Shown one piece after another: positions 25,810 through 38,400 of a stretch of DNA of 64,000 nt. The notes below the pieces were generated by a model. It did no database searches. It was not told the DNA's origin and saw nothing but the letters and a program-made list of their open reading frames with translations. Every line of letters starts with the position of its first letter. Position 1 is the first letter of the stretch. The DNA comes from Rotaria macrura (lineage: Eukaryota; Rotifera; Eurotatoria; Philodinida; Philodinidae), in contig OENT01000222.1 in the NCBI GenBank assembly GCA_900239685.1, positions 1 to 64,000 of the forward strand. Reading direction: 5' to 3'. The position numbers were made by a program, and so were the translations under genes.

Positions 25810-26887
25810 ATGGCGTCATCAGGTGTAGCCACTACTATTGAACAAACATCATACTATTATCAGTTTTATAGTAATTTCATTATTTTGTGCATTGGGATTG
25901 TTGGTAATATTTTGATTATTTTAACTTTCACAATGTTAAGCATTTTTCGAGGTAATCAATGTGCATATTATTTAAAAATCGAATCTATGGCTAACATTGG
26001 TCTACTTCTTGCAATTCTGCCGAGCAACATTGTTGGTTATTTTATAGGCCAGAGTCCAATCGTAATATCTATTGTTTGGTGTAAACTTGAGTTAATGGGT
26101 TCCTATAGTTGCGGCTTATATTCTTTATATACTATAAGTTTTCTTGCTTTTGATCAATATCTTTCGACAAATCATCGACAAGATTGGCGACATTACAGTA
26201 CACTTAAATTAGCCCATCGTCTTACACTCTTTAATATAACAATTGTTATTTTGCATGGAATACTTTTTCTTGTCTTTGCAGAGATCGGTCCTCTTGGTTG
26301 CACAATTTATGATCATATAGTGAAAAGTTACTTTACATTTTTCTACTATCCGATATTATCGTGTGTACTTCCAGTTATAATCAGTTGTATATTCAGCATA
26401 TTTGCCTATCAAAATGTTCGTCGTATTATTCGACGTCAAGTCCCATTAACACGTCGTCGGTTGGATCGTCAAATGACAGCGATTGCTTTGATCAGGGTTA
26501 TGTGCATTCTGATTTTAGGTTTACCGTTCATTATTTTGAGTTTGTTTCAACTTAACATACCATTTAGCAACACAGACTATTTAAGTGCGGCCATTTTTGC
26601 TGTAGCATCAGTGATCGCATATTCAATGTTATATTTGAATTATGCTGTAAGTTACATGATTTCATTGAATTCTTCAATGGTTTTTGTGTGTTTCTATTTT
26701 TTAGATCAATTTTTATCTATTTTTATTTGTATCACAACGTTTTCGTCAGCAAGTGAAGTATTTATTTTTGAAAAGAATTTTGATTTGTTTGCTGCCATCA
26801 ACTGACTCCAGACCATCAGCTACAAGGAGCGATCAAATTGTTCCAGAAATTGGTCAACCGAGTGCATTAGCCGTAGAATCCGTCTAG
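25810..26887 (+). CDS. Class A (rhodopsin-like) GPCR, copy 1 of a local family, two exons
   Basis: Exons 25810-26646 and 26705-26887 join in phase 0 to give 339 residues. Seven membrane helices are visible. TM1 carries the GN pair (IVGNILIIL, N33). TM3 starts with WCK (C91), which should pair with C164 in the second extracellular loop (PLGCTIYD). Loop 3 is basic (NVRRIIRRQ, RRRLDRQ), and TM7 ends INFYLF in place of the usual NPxxY. At the end of TM3 the usual DRY is DQY (115-117). Without the splice, the frame would lose TM7's end and the cytoplasmic tail, and it would run into unrelated codons. The ligand is unknown; peptide or amine receptors share this general shape. It is clearly related to the genes at 31264 and 47442: the same DQY, the same LKLAHRLT block, and an intron at the same codon. 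An AATAAA lies at 27059-27064. Confidence 0.85.
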
Positions 26888-29800
26888 TTGTGTAGGTAGA
26901 TGAGCAACCACCAATTTATCTTATGTCACCAATATTCTTTTCATTTTCTGTGAATTTAGTTTTACACGTGTTTCAAATGTAATCATCATATTTTATCTTC
27001 GGTTCTTCTGCATATATGGAACCTAACTGGCCTATTATCTATGGCAAATGCGAGATACAATAAAACTATTGGTTGAAATATAAAACAATGTTTGTAATGA
27101 AAAGATAAATCAACTTACAATCGAGAACAAATTAATGTCTTTCATAAAAAAGACATACTATCCGCGAGAAAATAAGCACTTATTTTACCCTACTATATAT
27201 AATAAAACTGATGATGCCTAACAATCAAAGAATAGAATCCGCTTGGATTCATTGTCATTTTGCTGATTCACATTTTTACTGTTAGTTTTATACTTATACG
27301 ATGCCTTGCGAGAGTTTGTTAATTTCAAACTGAATCCCAAATTAAACAAAAACAATGATGAATTCATGTAACCTAGAGAAGGTCTATTCAATTGTGACAA
27401 GATAAAGTCTCTTTTTCATCATTATTCTGAGCTGAGAAAGAGTGATGTATATTTAGTATTACTATAGTATCATGAAAAAAACAATAAACAGCCAATTTTA
27501 TTTCGTACATCTTCTTTAGAAAACCTTCTAGATTACGTTTTTGAAATTTTGGAATTCCAAAGTCTTGCGACACCGTACAATACATTTGAGCACTGCTAAT
27601 GGATAGATCAAGCACAAGGCAATTGCTATTCAATCATGCAAACTGTATGCTTTCAATGGTTCATGAAACTTCGAACGTTATAATTCTTTTATGTTCACAA
27701 GACCATGAACGAGAATTCATGAAAGAGAACATCTCGTATAATCTATTCTCTTTTCTATTGATGCAATATTGATCAAACGAATGCAAGACAATATTTAAAT
27801 ACTCCAAAACAGCTAAATATTGCAGAGCATCGACTAAGAAACAGATATAGAAATTTTTTGATCACATTAAAAATCAACTTAAAAATGTTACCGTTAACTT
27901 TTCACACTAGCATAGTTCTTGATGAAATTAGATTAGATATTTATGTTTTAACTATTTTCAAGATGTGTCTTTTGACTTAATCTACATGTGAAAGAGAACT
28001 CTAATGAGTTTTACTTCTGATGTAACTTCGAATCGTCGATAACTCCGGAAAAGTTACAAACTATTTAATAGCCTGAATTCAAGCGCATTGAAATGTATTT
28101 GTATGACAATTGAAAATTGAAGTTCGAACATTGAATTCTCATGTGATCTAAGAAGGTCACAGTTAATCGTTTCAAAACATTTTATTGAATGACATATTGT
28201 CGAAGACTGGAAAAATCAAAGTGTAATAGAATCGTGAACTTTTGACCGATATGAATACGACTTCAGTTTAAAATAGCGACTGAACATCTGAAAATTTTTT
28301 CTTGTCGGTTAAGGCTCGAGAGTAGAATATGCAACATTGAATTCATTATTGTTTGCATTGAAAAACTTTGTAAATTTTTATCTCCAATCCAATTTTTATT
28401 TAGGTTCGTTTCAGACGGTACAATACATAAACATATTAAAGTATTAATTGTTATTGCATAATGTTTTCAGATGATAATCAATTGTCTTTTGATAATTTCT
28501 TTAAAGTTGAATCAGGAATAAAGAGAATGAACAGATATTCTATCAAAACTAAGAACAGTGTCATTGAAGTGTACATTTCTTATAATTCAAAGCGTTTTGT
28601 TCTTGATCAGTGATGAGAAACATGAATTTTTTGCCTAATTGTTGATAAACCAAATAAATGAAATCGATCATTGACGGAAAAATACATTTAAAAAGTATGG
28701 CTATGATTTAAGTTATCTGTAAAATAGATGAATGGATCCGTAATAAAATTTCAAATTCGCTCCCCACAGAATAGAAGCTCACTCTCAAAGTCATTGTACT
28801 GGCTGATTTTGAGGATGGACTTCTATGCTGTAGAGATCGAACTGAAAATTTCATTACTCATCATTAATATAATTTTTACTAATCACTTTATCTATTTTAC
28901 TGACCAAATCAATTTTTGGCAAAAACTATTACAGATTTAAAACCGAAGAACTCAAAAACAATTATTACCATACTAGATGAAGTTATCGAATTGTAAGAAC
29001 TCGAATCGTTGAAATGATATGTCGATTTAGCGACTGACAATCAATCGAAAAATAGATGATTGAACAAATAAGAAGAAACTACTTAACATGAAAATGTATA
29101 CTTGAAAGAGAACAGGTAAATTAATAATTAACTGAACGAGTATACTATTTTATTTTGATGATAAAATGCTCTAAAGAATATGGTTGGCTGTTACAGCGGT
29201 TATTTCACGACGCCAAGAGGTTGGGCATAAATAAAGACAGCGAAATTTTCAGAAGTTCAACTTTTCTGAATGCAATTGAAGAAAAAATAATTTTTATTAA
29301 GCAAGAATAATATCTGTGTTTTTGTATATCTACAATTATTACAGGGCCGTAAATCTGTAAGATCATTAGTCAAAATATTCCTAGCTCCGAAGCAAAGACG
29401 TGAGTCAACTACTATAAGAAATAGAGAACAGGAGATTCATTGGTATATAACAGATTAGGCGATCATATTGAGTGTTTATCGTAAGTTTCAAAATCATTGA
29501 CTGTAGCAAAGGTTTTAAAGATTATTTTTATCTTATTAACAGATTGTGAACAGTGAAATAATTAAAAATTTTGGTCTATGTATTTTCCGGGATCTAATGG
29601 TTTCTTTAATTTAATGCCATTCATCGCACAAAAGATTCTGCTTCGTTTTATCAATTCATCATTAAATTTTAATGGTACTTTTTGTTCTCCCTTTTCTTCG
29701 TTATTCAAGTATTTAGTAGGGGGTTCGCTATCTTTCTACTATTTGATTTCTATGAAAAAGAAAAAGAAAACTTGAAGTAAAATATTAACATTAAAAGGTT

Positions 29801-31263
29801 GTAACATACAATTTTTATCTTTTAAGAGCTGTTGCACATTGGAAACAACGTGTTATATTGAAACCTCCTCAATGATTTTCTTCCGATTTGCATGTCTTTC
29901 TACTGATAAGTACCGCACACTGTTCTTATTTCGAATTTTAGAAAATTTACGTTGATATTCATATATGGCGAAACAAATGAGTTTTTCATAAGCAGACTTT
30001 AGAGAAATTTCTGCAAGATTCCAAGTTTGTGTAATTTATATCTTCTAAAAGATCCGATGTTTAAGTCAGATTTAAATAGTCTCTACAATCTCCTAAAAGT
30101 ACGAACTAGACCATTCTATGCAATATAGAAAGCTAAACTTCATAGATATGTAAAACTTACATCTGAAGAAGTTATCTTGTTATAAAATTCATCATATTAG
30201 ATTCAGATTAGTTCAAGTGCTTCTACATTAAAATTCTAAAACATAAGTTAAGAAAGCGAATAAGATTAGTTTCACGACTTGAACACGTGCTCCAACTATC
30301 CCGGTGACGATGAAATGATAATGAGAAAATATGAAACAAGTGATGCAGTAAATTAATTTTCAATATGATGCAAGCCCTGTATCAACTCCTTTGTATTCAG
30401 AAAATGTTTGTTTTAGAATATCATTCCTGATATAATGAATTCTTGTTTGTTCATTATTTCAAAACTGATTATGGAACGTAGAAAAAAATAGTGGAATCAC
30501 CGAGATTTCATATTTTTAACACTCTCATACAAAAAAATCGAAATTTTTCAACAGTACTGGCCATGATGAAGAATAGTTTTGTATGTTGAGAAAATTGAAT
30601 CTTTTCAAACCTGCTTCAGAAACAATCATATGCAGTCGTTTTAAATTCTACATTTTCGTTTCTGAAAAAACTAATCTTATTCTAATGATACTTTATATCA
30701 GAGCTCCGAAGGGGATGGGACAAACTATTTGTCTTAAATGTCCCATGGGATGAGTTCAGACGAAACATAGATCCATGCGATGGGATGAGATGAGATGGAT
30801 GAAGAAAATTTGTCCCATGGGACGAATTTCTCGTCCCACCGCATCCCGTTTGGAGTTCTGCTTCATATCCTTAGGTTGAGATCAAATAAATTCTTCTTTC
30901 CAGGCAACTTTTTAGGAAAGCAATTCTCGTTTTTGAAAATTATGAGTAAGATTCAGTTACTTTAGAGAGCATTCCTATAGATGGTAATCTTTGGCGTAGG
31001 CTCTGCGTGTTTTATGATTTCTTTTCCTTTCCAGGGTAAAAGAGTAGAGAAAAAAATCAAAAAAAAAGATTCAATTCAAAGACATGAATTGAGCATACAT
31101 CCTCCTTTTGTTTGTTTTTTATTCACAGATTTCCAAATGTCAATTCAAGTAGAAGCTATCGATATGATGTTGCTTTGAACGTCATCGGTTGCCATTGATA
31201 CATATAAGCAATTGACTTTACAATCTACAAAATTACGAACACATTCACTGTCGTAAAATCAAC
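26888..31263. other. Intergenic between GPCR genes
   Basis: AT-rich with only short frames (e.g. 27218-27633 minus, 28728-28940 plus) that look like noise. It contains the poly(A) signal of the upstream GPCR, a MITE at 30699-30860, and near its right end (31118-31130) a pyrimidine tract ending in CACAG. That tract is kept in the duplicated copy at 47298-47306 and probably defines the 5' end of the next transcript. Confidence 0.55.
30699..30860. mobile_element. hAT-like MITE, 162 bp
   Basis: A non-coding element with terminal inverted repeats. The left end reads CAGAGCTCCGAAGGGGATG; the right end read in complement gives CAGAACTCCAAACGGGATG, 16 of 19 matching. The flanking octamers CTTTATAT (30691-30698) and CTTCATAT (30861-30868) match at 7 of 8 positions. 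CAG termini with an 8-bp target duplication are the signature of hAT transposons. The interior is GC-richer than its surroundings, partly palindromic (two TCCCATGGGA cores), and carries short GATGG/GATGA repeats. It has no coding capacity, so it would be mobilised in trans. It lies about 400 bases upstream of a GPCR start. Confidence 0.8.
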
Positions 31264-32346
31264 ATGTCATCATTGTTACTAGCTCTACGAATCCATGCCA
31301 TCGGCGACTCGTTCAAACTATACGCCGGCATATTCAATTTAGCAATTGGAATCATTGGAAATGTTTCTATTATTTTGGTGTTCACCAATCTGCGGATTCT
31401 CAAAAGGAATCAAACTGCTTTTTATTCTACTGTGGAATCGTTTTCGAATATCATTTTACTCCTTGCAATAAACATATCGAGTCTTTTAGCTCCTGTTCTC
31501 GGTTCGGATCCATATCAAACTTCGATCGTGTGGTGTAAAATACAAACAATGATATTACAAGAATTCGCTCTATTCTCTCTGTATAGTGTTTGTTTTATGT
31601 CTTGTGATCAATATCTCGCAACAAATATTCGATCGCGTTGGCGAGAAATGAGTACACTAAAATTGGCTCATCGTCTGACATATTTCAATTGTTGCTCTCC
31701 TCTAGTTTTTCTCATTGTTACCCTTATCTTTACCGAGATTCAACCGTCATTGGGATGTGCCATATATAATCCAGTAGTTAGACATATCTATACGTTTTTC
31801 TGCTTTCCAGTTTTGGCCAACATCTTACCATCAGCTATGACTCTGACATCCAGTCTATTGGCTTATCGAAACGTTCGTCGAATCGTTCGTCTTCAACTAC
31901 CAGTAGTTCGTCGACGTCTCGATCGTCAAATGACAGCAATGACTTTAGCACGTGTTATAGTTCTTATGATATTTGGCATCCCATACATATGTGTGTCTCT
32001 ATATCAACTCAATGTCAACACCAGTACAAGCAACTACATGGAACTATCGATCGTGAGTTTGTTATCATCGATAACAACATCATTGATGCATACTAATTTT
32101 GCGGTAATTTTAAAAACAACCTCACTTATGTATTCGATCTGTTTATCAGCACGGTGTCTCTCATTTTAGATCAACTTCTATGTCTTCTTATTAGTATCGC
32201 CACGTTTTCGCCGTCAAGCTAAAAATGTTTTACTTCGAAAATGTTATCGGTTGATGAAATGTCGATGCTGTGAGGCATTAGTAGTTACACCAACAAATCG
32301 GGTTATGCCTCAAATAACTCAACCGATTACTTCCAGTAATAACTGA
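31264..32346 (+). CDS. Class A GPCR, copy 2 of local family, two exons
   Basis: Exons 31264-32103 and 32170-32346 join in phase 0, giving 338 residues. It has the same plan as the receptor at 25810: TM1 with IIGNVSIIL (N33), TM3 cysteine C91 in WCK, DQY at 115-117 instead of DRY, the loop-2 cysteine C165 in SLGCAIYN, a basic third loop (VRRRLDRQMTAM), and TM7 closing INFYVF. The tail has KCRCCEAL, a likely palmitoylation cluster and helix-8 end. The ligand is unknown. Upstream, a pyrimidine tract ending CACAG (31118-31130) precedes a 5' UTR with a short upstream ATG frame. An AATAAA at 32455-32460 and a 16-bp palindrome follow the stop. The whole unit is repeated at 47250-49106. Confidence 0.88.
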
Positions 32347-32469
32347 GCAATGGTCATGCTAATTCGCACACTTGGATATAATATTATGAAATAGGTTTGA
32401 ATCTGTGTGTGTATCGCATAAGTATTCGAAAATGGTTACTGTAGTTTAACAAAAAATAAAATTTGAAAT

Positions 32470-32485
32470 GAATTCTGCAGAATTC
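32470..32485. repeat. 16-bp perfect palindrome after the GPCR poly(A) signal
   Basis: GAATTCTGCAGAATTC reads the same on both strands. It lies ten bases past the AATAAA of this GPCR gene and is preserved base for base at 48582-48597 in the duplicate, although neighbouring 3' bases have changed. Confidence 0.7.
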
Positions 32486-35400
32486 TGTATAAGCTAATAG
32501 CATGTTGATTAATTATACGTATATCAGTTTTCATCTCAACAAGTTTCATGTTCACATTTCGTAATAGGAATCGTAACTAGTTTAGTCGACAGGAACGTCT
32601 CGGCTAGGTGATTGCTTGTGTTGAATCATGCTCTAAAGTGTGTGCCGTCCATGTTAAGAGATCGTGCTACAGATGTTATTGGTTTTTTGTGAGTGAGTGA
32701 GGATTTAAAGTTCACACAGCAGTTGTGTGAGATTAATATGCCAGAGTGTCTTCTTCTGTCACAGTTCCATATAAATGAATTAAGTAGATGAAGAGATATT
32801 AGGTGATGTTATGTACTGATAAATAATATAGAATCAACAAGACGACAGTTCTAAAGATCTGTCTTTTATTTTGATAAAAGGAGAATGGAATTTATAATAT
32901 TATTAAGACACTATCATTTGCCAATGAATGATGCATGAACATGCATTGGATCATTGAAAGACTGCAATCTGTTCTTCATCGTAAAACACAACAGTTTTAG
33001 TATTTTGTTATTCAGCCTGGACAAGGGCATAGCTGGATCGTTTTAGTATGTCATCTCAAAAATAAATACATAAACATGATTACATTCAAGACGCTCTCTC
33101 GAAACAATTAAGCATGTTGTTGAAAGATTTTTCAAGAAATAAACTGCACTCTATTTGCTATAGAAAATTATCCGGCTGCGTTGTTTCTGAGAGCTAAAAC
33201 GCAGTAGGAACTTCTTCAGTTCATGTGAATTATACTTTTTTTGTTGACGAAGTGAAGCCCATAATAAATCTAGATTTCCATTCTATTCAAATTATTAACA
33301 TTTTCTCCTCTATACTCTGACGTTTTACTAAAGAATTTGAAAAACTTTGTTCAAACTCAAGCGAAAACTCTTTTAAATCTGAAAGTGTTCAATACTTGAA
33401 TGAGCCAATCTCACTTGAGTTTTTATCTCTCCCAGGAAATAATATCTTTCTTTTCGTAGTAGTGTGTGTAATACGAGCATTCAGTTGATATTAATAAATA
33501 ACATTTTTCAGCAATCGGCAAAAAGGATGATCTGTTAAATGACACAGTCATAGTTTCAACGAATTAGTTGAAAAAATTTACAGTATATACTCACGAGGAA
33601 ATTTCCCCTACGAATTTCGAACGTTTGACTCCATCTCTTATCTTTAAGTATATTTTAGTATTTCAGTGAGACTAAGAAACTTAGGAAAAATGCGTGTCTC
33701 TAATCGTCCAATCAAGACTTATTATTCGTTTTCTGAATTGCCGGCATAATTCATAGTTATTCATCGAAAACTGAATTTACTAGATTTTACTCTCAGATTT
33801 TTTTCCAAGGGTAGACCCAATGATCGTTAGAATACTGTAAATATCTGTAATGTAACGAAGACCAACGCTTCTTTTTCTATGACCTTGAATATTCGAGTAA
33901 ATTCGATTCTTGTGACAATACGTGATATGCAGTCAGCTATTCAAAATTCGATACCTCAAAAAAAAGAAGCACTAGTTGTGACTGAAATGTTCTGGGTATT
34001 CTAAAGATCATTGGATCTAATTATTTATCGTCTAAATCTCATATGGTAATCTACTTATTTGAGTTTCCAATAAACACTGACGACATAGATCGGTTACTCA
34101 GAAAACAAATCATATTTTTAAATTGATAGGTCATGGGTAAGAATCATTCCAGGATTTTGTTAGTCTCACTGATATCTGCTTAAAGTAAAATGACGAAATC
34201 AAAACCTCGAAATCAATTGTGAACCTTCTCTCATTAGATGGTGTATGCATTGATTTGTATCATCGATGTATGATCGATCAATTTTATACATAACAAGGAT
34301 TCGTTTTGTTTTTAATCCCAAAAGCAGATTTTCTTGGGGAATATTAATACATAATTGCCTCAGTATAATGAATAAAACTAAGTCAAGGATTATGACTACC
34401 GAGTAAACTTTCTCTGATACCGTCTTTGAATCTTCATGATATTTTGCCTATGTCTACAATAGAGTTTTTTCTAACAGAAGCCCATTGTGGATTTGAAATC
34501 AAATTGAGCTTTGACTGAACTATCTCGTCTATAATACGTTGACTTTTTAGCATTCTCCGTTTGAGAGGAAATCTGATTTTCTGAAACTTGATGCATTTAG
34601 AGAACTCGACATGAATAACTCCGATAAAAACAAATTATTTTGAGACATAAAGTCTACGAAAATGCATACTTTATATCAAATCCATAAAACAGAATCTATA
34701 CGTTGAAAGTCTCACAATGTAAATAAGCGTTTTGAAAACTTCTGATTAATTTGTCTCAGTAATCCTAGTTGGGTTTTCTAACGTCATCAAAATTAAGAGT
34801 GAGATCTACTAATCAGAATTTTCTGAAAGCCTGGAGTCCTCTCTAAAGAGAGCTTTCAAAAAAATAGATTCATTATAGATTCGAGAAATCAATTAAATTT
34901 CCATTTGAGTTCTTGTTCAGTGTACTGTCTTCCACTCGAGCACTTTATAACATCTGTAAGGAAAATCTGATTAATGTTCGAAGGCAGCATCTGAAAAGAT
35001 TCTTTGTGACCATTTCGCTTTCTCAAAACACTTTAAGGGTTCTATCGATGCAAAAAAGTCAATGATGTGTGTAATATAAATGAAGAAAGGTATTCCCTCA
35101 TTCAAAGAATAATAGTCATTGTTTTCGTGTGATAAAGTTTATTGTTCTCTATTCTATTGTGAAAAAATGAATTTTTTCAGTGGAAATCCTTTCATACTAT
35201 TGGATAAATTACTTTTAAGGTAATTCTCTCGATTCTCTCAACGTCTCAGAACAAAAGCCACGATGCTTTTCGAGCACCATTCTGAAAGTAAGAATTAGTT
35301 TCACGTTTTAGCATCGGATAACCATTCGGAAGTAGCATCATTCTTCCTCGAGTAGGATCTATATCTCCGTACTTAAAAAATGTTGCTTTTTAAACATTGT

Positions 35401-38400
35401 ATTACTATATAATTGCGGGTGATAAAATGAAAAACTGTTTACGTAGTCTTTGATTTTTTACGTTAGATGAGAAACAATTTTACTCTAGACAGACATCTAC
35501 CGTTTCATAGGCCACTGTAAATATTGCATATTAAAATTCTTAGCTTTTTATTCTAGAAGAGACATGGATAATCATTTTAAAAAGCGATTTACTTAAAGTA
35601 ATAGAATTAGTCATGTTCAATAAAAGGAGTCCATTCAATCAATCAATAGTTTATTTGATATTATTTTTGTGGAAGATCCGATAAGTCAAATAGTGCAAGC
35701 GTATGTTGTAATGTATGTTAGATATTGCTTTAGAAAGTCTAAGATTTTATTAGATTGATGAAATTAGTATTACGATCATTCGAACAACATCTATTTTAGA
35801 AACATTCAATTCTTAATATAGAAATCTTGATATAATCTAACAAGCAATGCGAACTTTTTCAATGTCGAAAACATATTAAAACAATTGATATAATTCTGTA
35901 GTATTTTATTTTAGCATTACGATATTGATTGGACTCTACGTCCTGATTTTATATAATTAAGACACTTGGACTATTCAAAAGTTCTTTCATGTCTATACCG
36001 TACCATGATAATCTATTAGAACGTCTGACTCAGTTAAATCCATACTATGGGTGAATATAAGTGCTAATTAATAAATTAGGAAACTCAAAGTATTAGATTG
36101 TAGACATATGAAACTTATTTTTCTATAATAAAAGCAGAGATAATGTATAAATGTTTTTGTCTATGATTCATTTTAACTGAACTGATCTACGAGCGCATTC
36201 CCCATTCAATAAAATGAGTCGAAGCTATTATACAGTTTTCAAAAATTACAAATCTCAATTAAAATCAAATTTCGTAATTCATTTCTTTGCATCGAGAAAA
36301 TTCAAAAAAAATATTTTCTTCTTTTAATGTTAGTGAACTCAACTTTGTCAATGATTACTTATTGCGTGTGCTTCTCAGAACTATTTACAATAGTGCTAAT
36401 ATGCTAGTTATTAGCCTTTGCTCAAATTAAAGTACTGCGGATGCAGAGATTGTACGTTTTGATGTAAGTAACAATATTCATGTCACACATATGTATCAGT
36501 AAGCATTGATCAATATCATATCCATACACCGTATCTGAGACTCATGCTAGAATACATGTAATTTCCTTAGTACTATGAAATCAAAGGAAACTTGCAGGAA
36601 TTTTATCGATTACGTTCATGAAATCGTTTGCATACAAAAGTATTCGTTTTGTCTAAACAGTACTTCATGTCGTAATAGTTTCCTTTTATGATCATGAATC
36701 AACAACTTGATATGTGCATTGCAATGAAATATGAAAAAGTTACCATGATTTTTTTTCTGAAATGAATTCTAATATGGGTACTTTTCAAGCGAGTCTACAT
36801 CATCAAATTGTATGAGTGTTTTTTCCTGTTTGAATTTTCACGATGACTCTTATTTGAAAAAACAGATTTTGATTCGTTGTTGTCTGAAAAAGAAATTAAA
36901 TTGTCGAGGCACCTTATTTGAAGTTGATTTTTTTTCTTTTTCCTCGTTTTTGACACGTTTCAAACGTCGATAGACTCTTGGATCAAGAAAAGTCAATAGT
37001 AAATCGAATACGTCAAACAAAAAATAACTACTGATACGCAAAGTTAATGATGTGTAGTATTTGGATGCTGCAAACTTCAGATATAGCTCTGGCATCGATT
37101 TCTCAGTAGTGGAACCATCAGAAGATCTAATGTTTTGCCTTTTCTTTTGAAGAACTAGACTTGATATGACTGAACATACGCATCGAAGAAATTCATTTTC
37201 AGTTTAAAATAAAAAAACTTACATATAATATCAGGCACTATGTGTTTGAAGTGTTAATTTTTTACCTTTTGAACGAGACTACTTTTGTTGTGTCAAAATC
37301 ATTTATGAATGTTAGGGTCGTATTCGTAATATAATGAAGTGATAGATTTTTTTTAAACAGTTCTGTGAGTAAGAAAACCCGTTACTAGTCAAAACTACAT
37401 GTTAAAAAACAGCTACATTTACGGATGTGTTGATAGTAAGTTAGAGAAAAGACAGTTATACCGTATGCTTCGAGTGTATTTTTTTCTATTGAACTTCAGA
37501 TTCTTAGCAAAATAATCATAACCAATTAGCTCGAAATTACTATCCTACAAAAATAAAAAGCGAAGTCTTAAATTTCTCTAGTAACTCTAAAACTAAGTTT
37601 CGTACGATTATGTTCAACAAATACCTCACCATGAAAATCGAGAAGACGAAGAGTTTAATTTCTTTCTGTCCCAATGAAGCGCATGGAAAAAATAGATACC
37701 CTACTAGACAAACAACAAACAAAACCTAAATACATAACCTTACGAAAAGTCGTTTACTCGAAATTTCAATTGTCTCAAGAGATCTTGAAGCAACAGAACA
37801 GCTAAGAGATTATGAATGTCAACCTATTATGACACGTATCATATAGAATGTTCAGAATCTTTTCAAAAGTAAACGATGTAAAAATAGTCTCACTAGTACA
37901 TTATCACTCAACGCCCTTTTAATAGCCTTAGGCAGGAATCGAGTTTTCGAAAACTTCACTTTTAGATATGTATTGCTTTAGATAATCACAATTTCGAAAT
38001 TTTGTTTTCTTGCCATAAAACACTGCTTCCATGAAAAGAACGGAGATAGAATGCGGTTGTGACTAAACTGCCGAGAAGAACATAATAAGAAATCTCAAAA
38101 CAAGACTTTCTGTATCAACTAAATAAGTAAACAGAAATATAAATTGCAGGTCGCTCTTCATTGAATTAGATACTTATGCGTCGAGACAATTTGACGATCA
38201 TTAAGAAAGTCTACAAATAGTTTATTCGTTATTTGAGCGCATCGGCAGTATTCGAGAGTGTCCAACTAAGGTTGTAAATGTGTGAAAAATCATACTTTCC
38301 GACTTATATTATTGGAAAATATAAAATCCATTCGTTGTTGAAAACGTTTTTGACAAAGTACTTGAAGGAATAATCTTGTGTCTTTCATGCAGAACAACAA

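Larger units (their letters stand above)
31059..33000. repeat. Duplicated GPCR block, copy A
   Basis: This block matches 47250-49106 in the same orientation. It covers a pyrimidine tract and acceptor, the 5' UTR, both GPCR exons, the intron and about 650 bases of 3' flank. Similarity upstream of about 31100 is poor, becomes almost perfect through the start of the gene, stays near 96% over the rest of the coding region, and decays in the 3' flank. Homology ends abruptly after CAGTTTTAG. Confidence 0.85.

Noticed and set aside
32712-32730. TCACACA / TGTGTGA hairpin in the 3' flank of the GPCR gene
   Set aside because: A 7-bp stem is common by chance. It is shared by both copies only because the whole block is duplicated.
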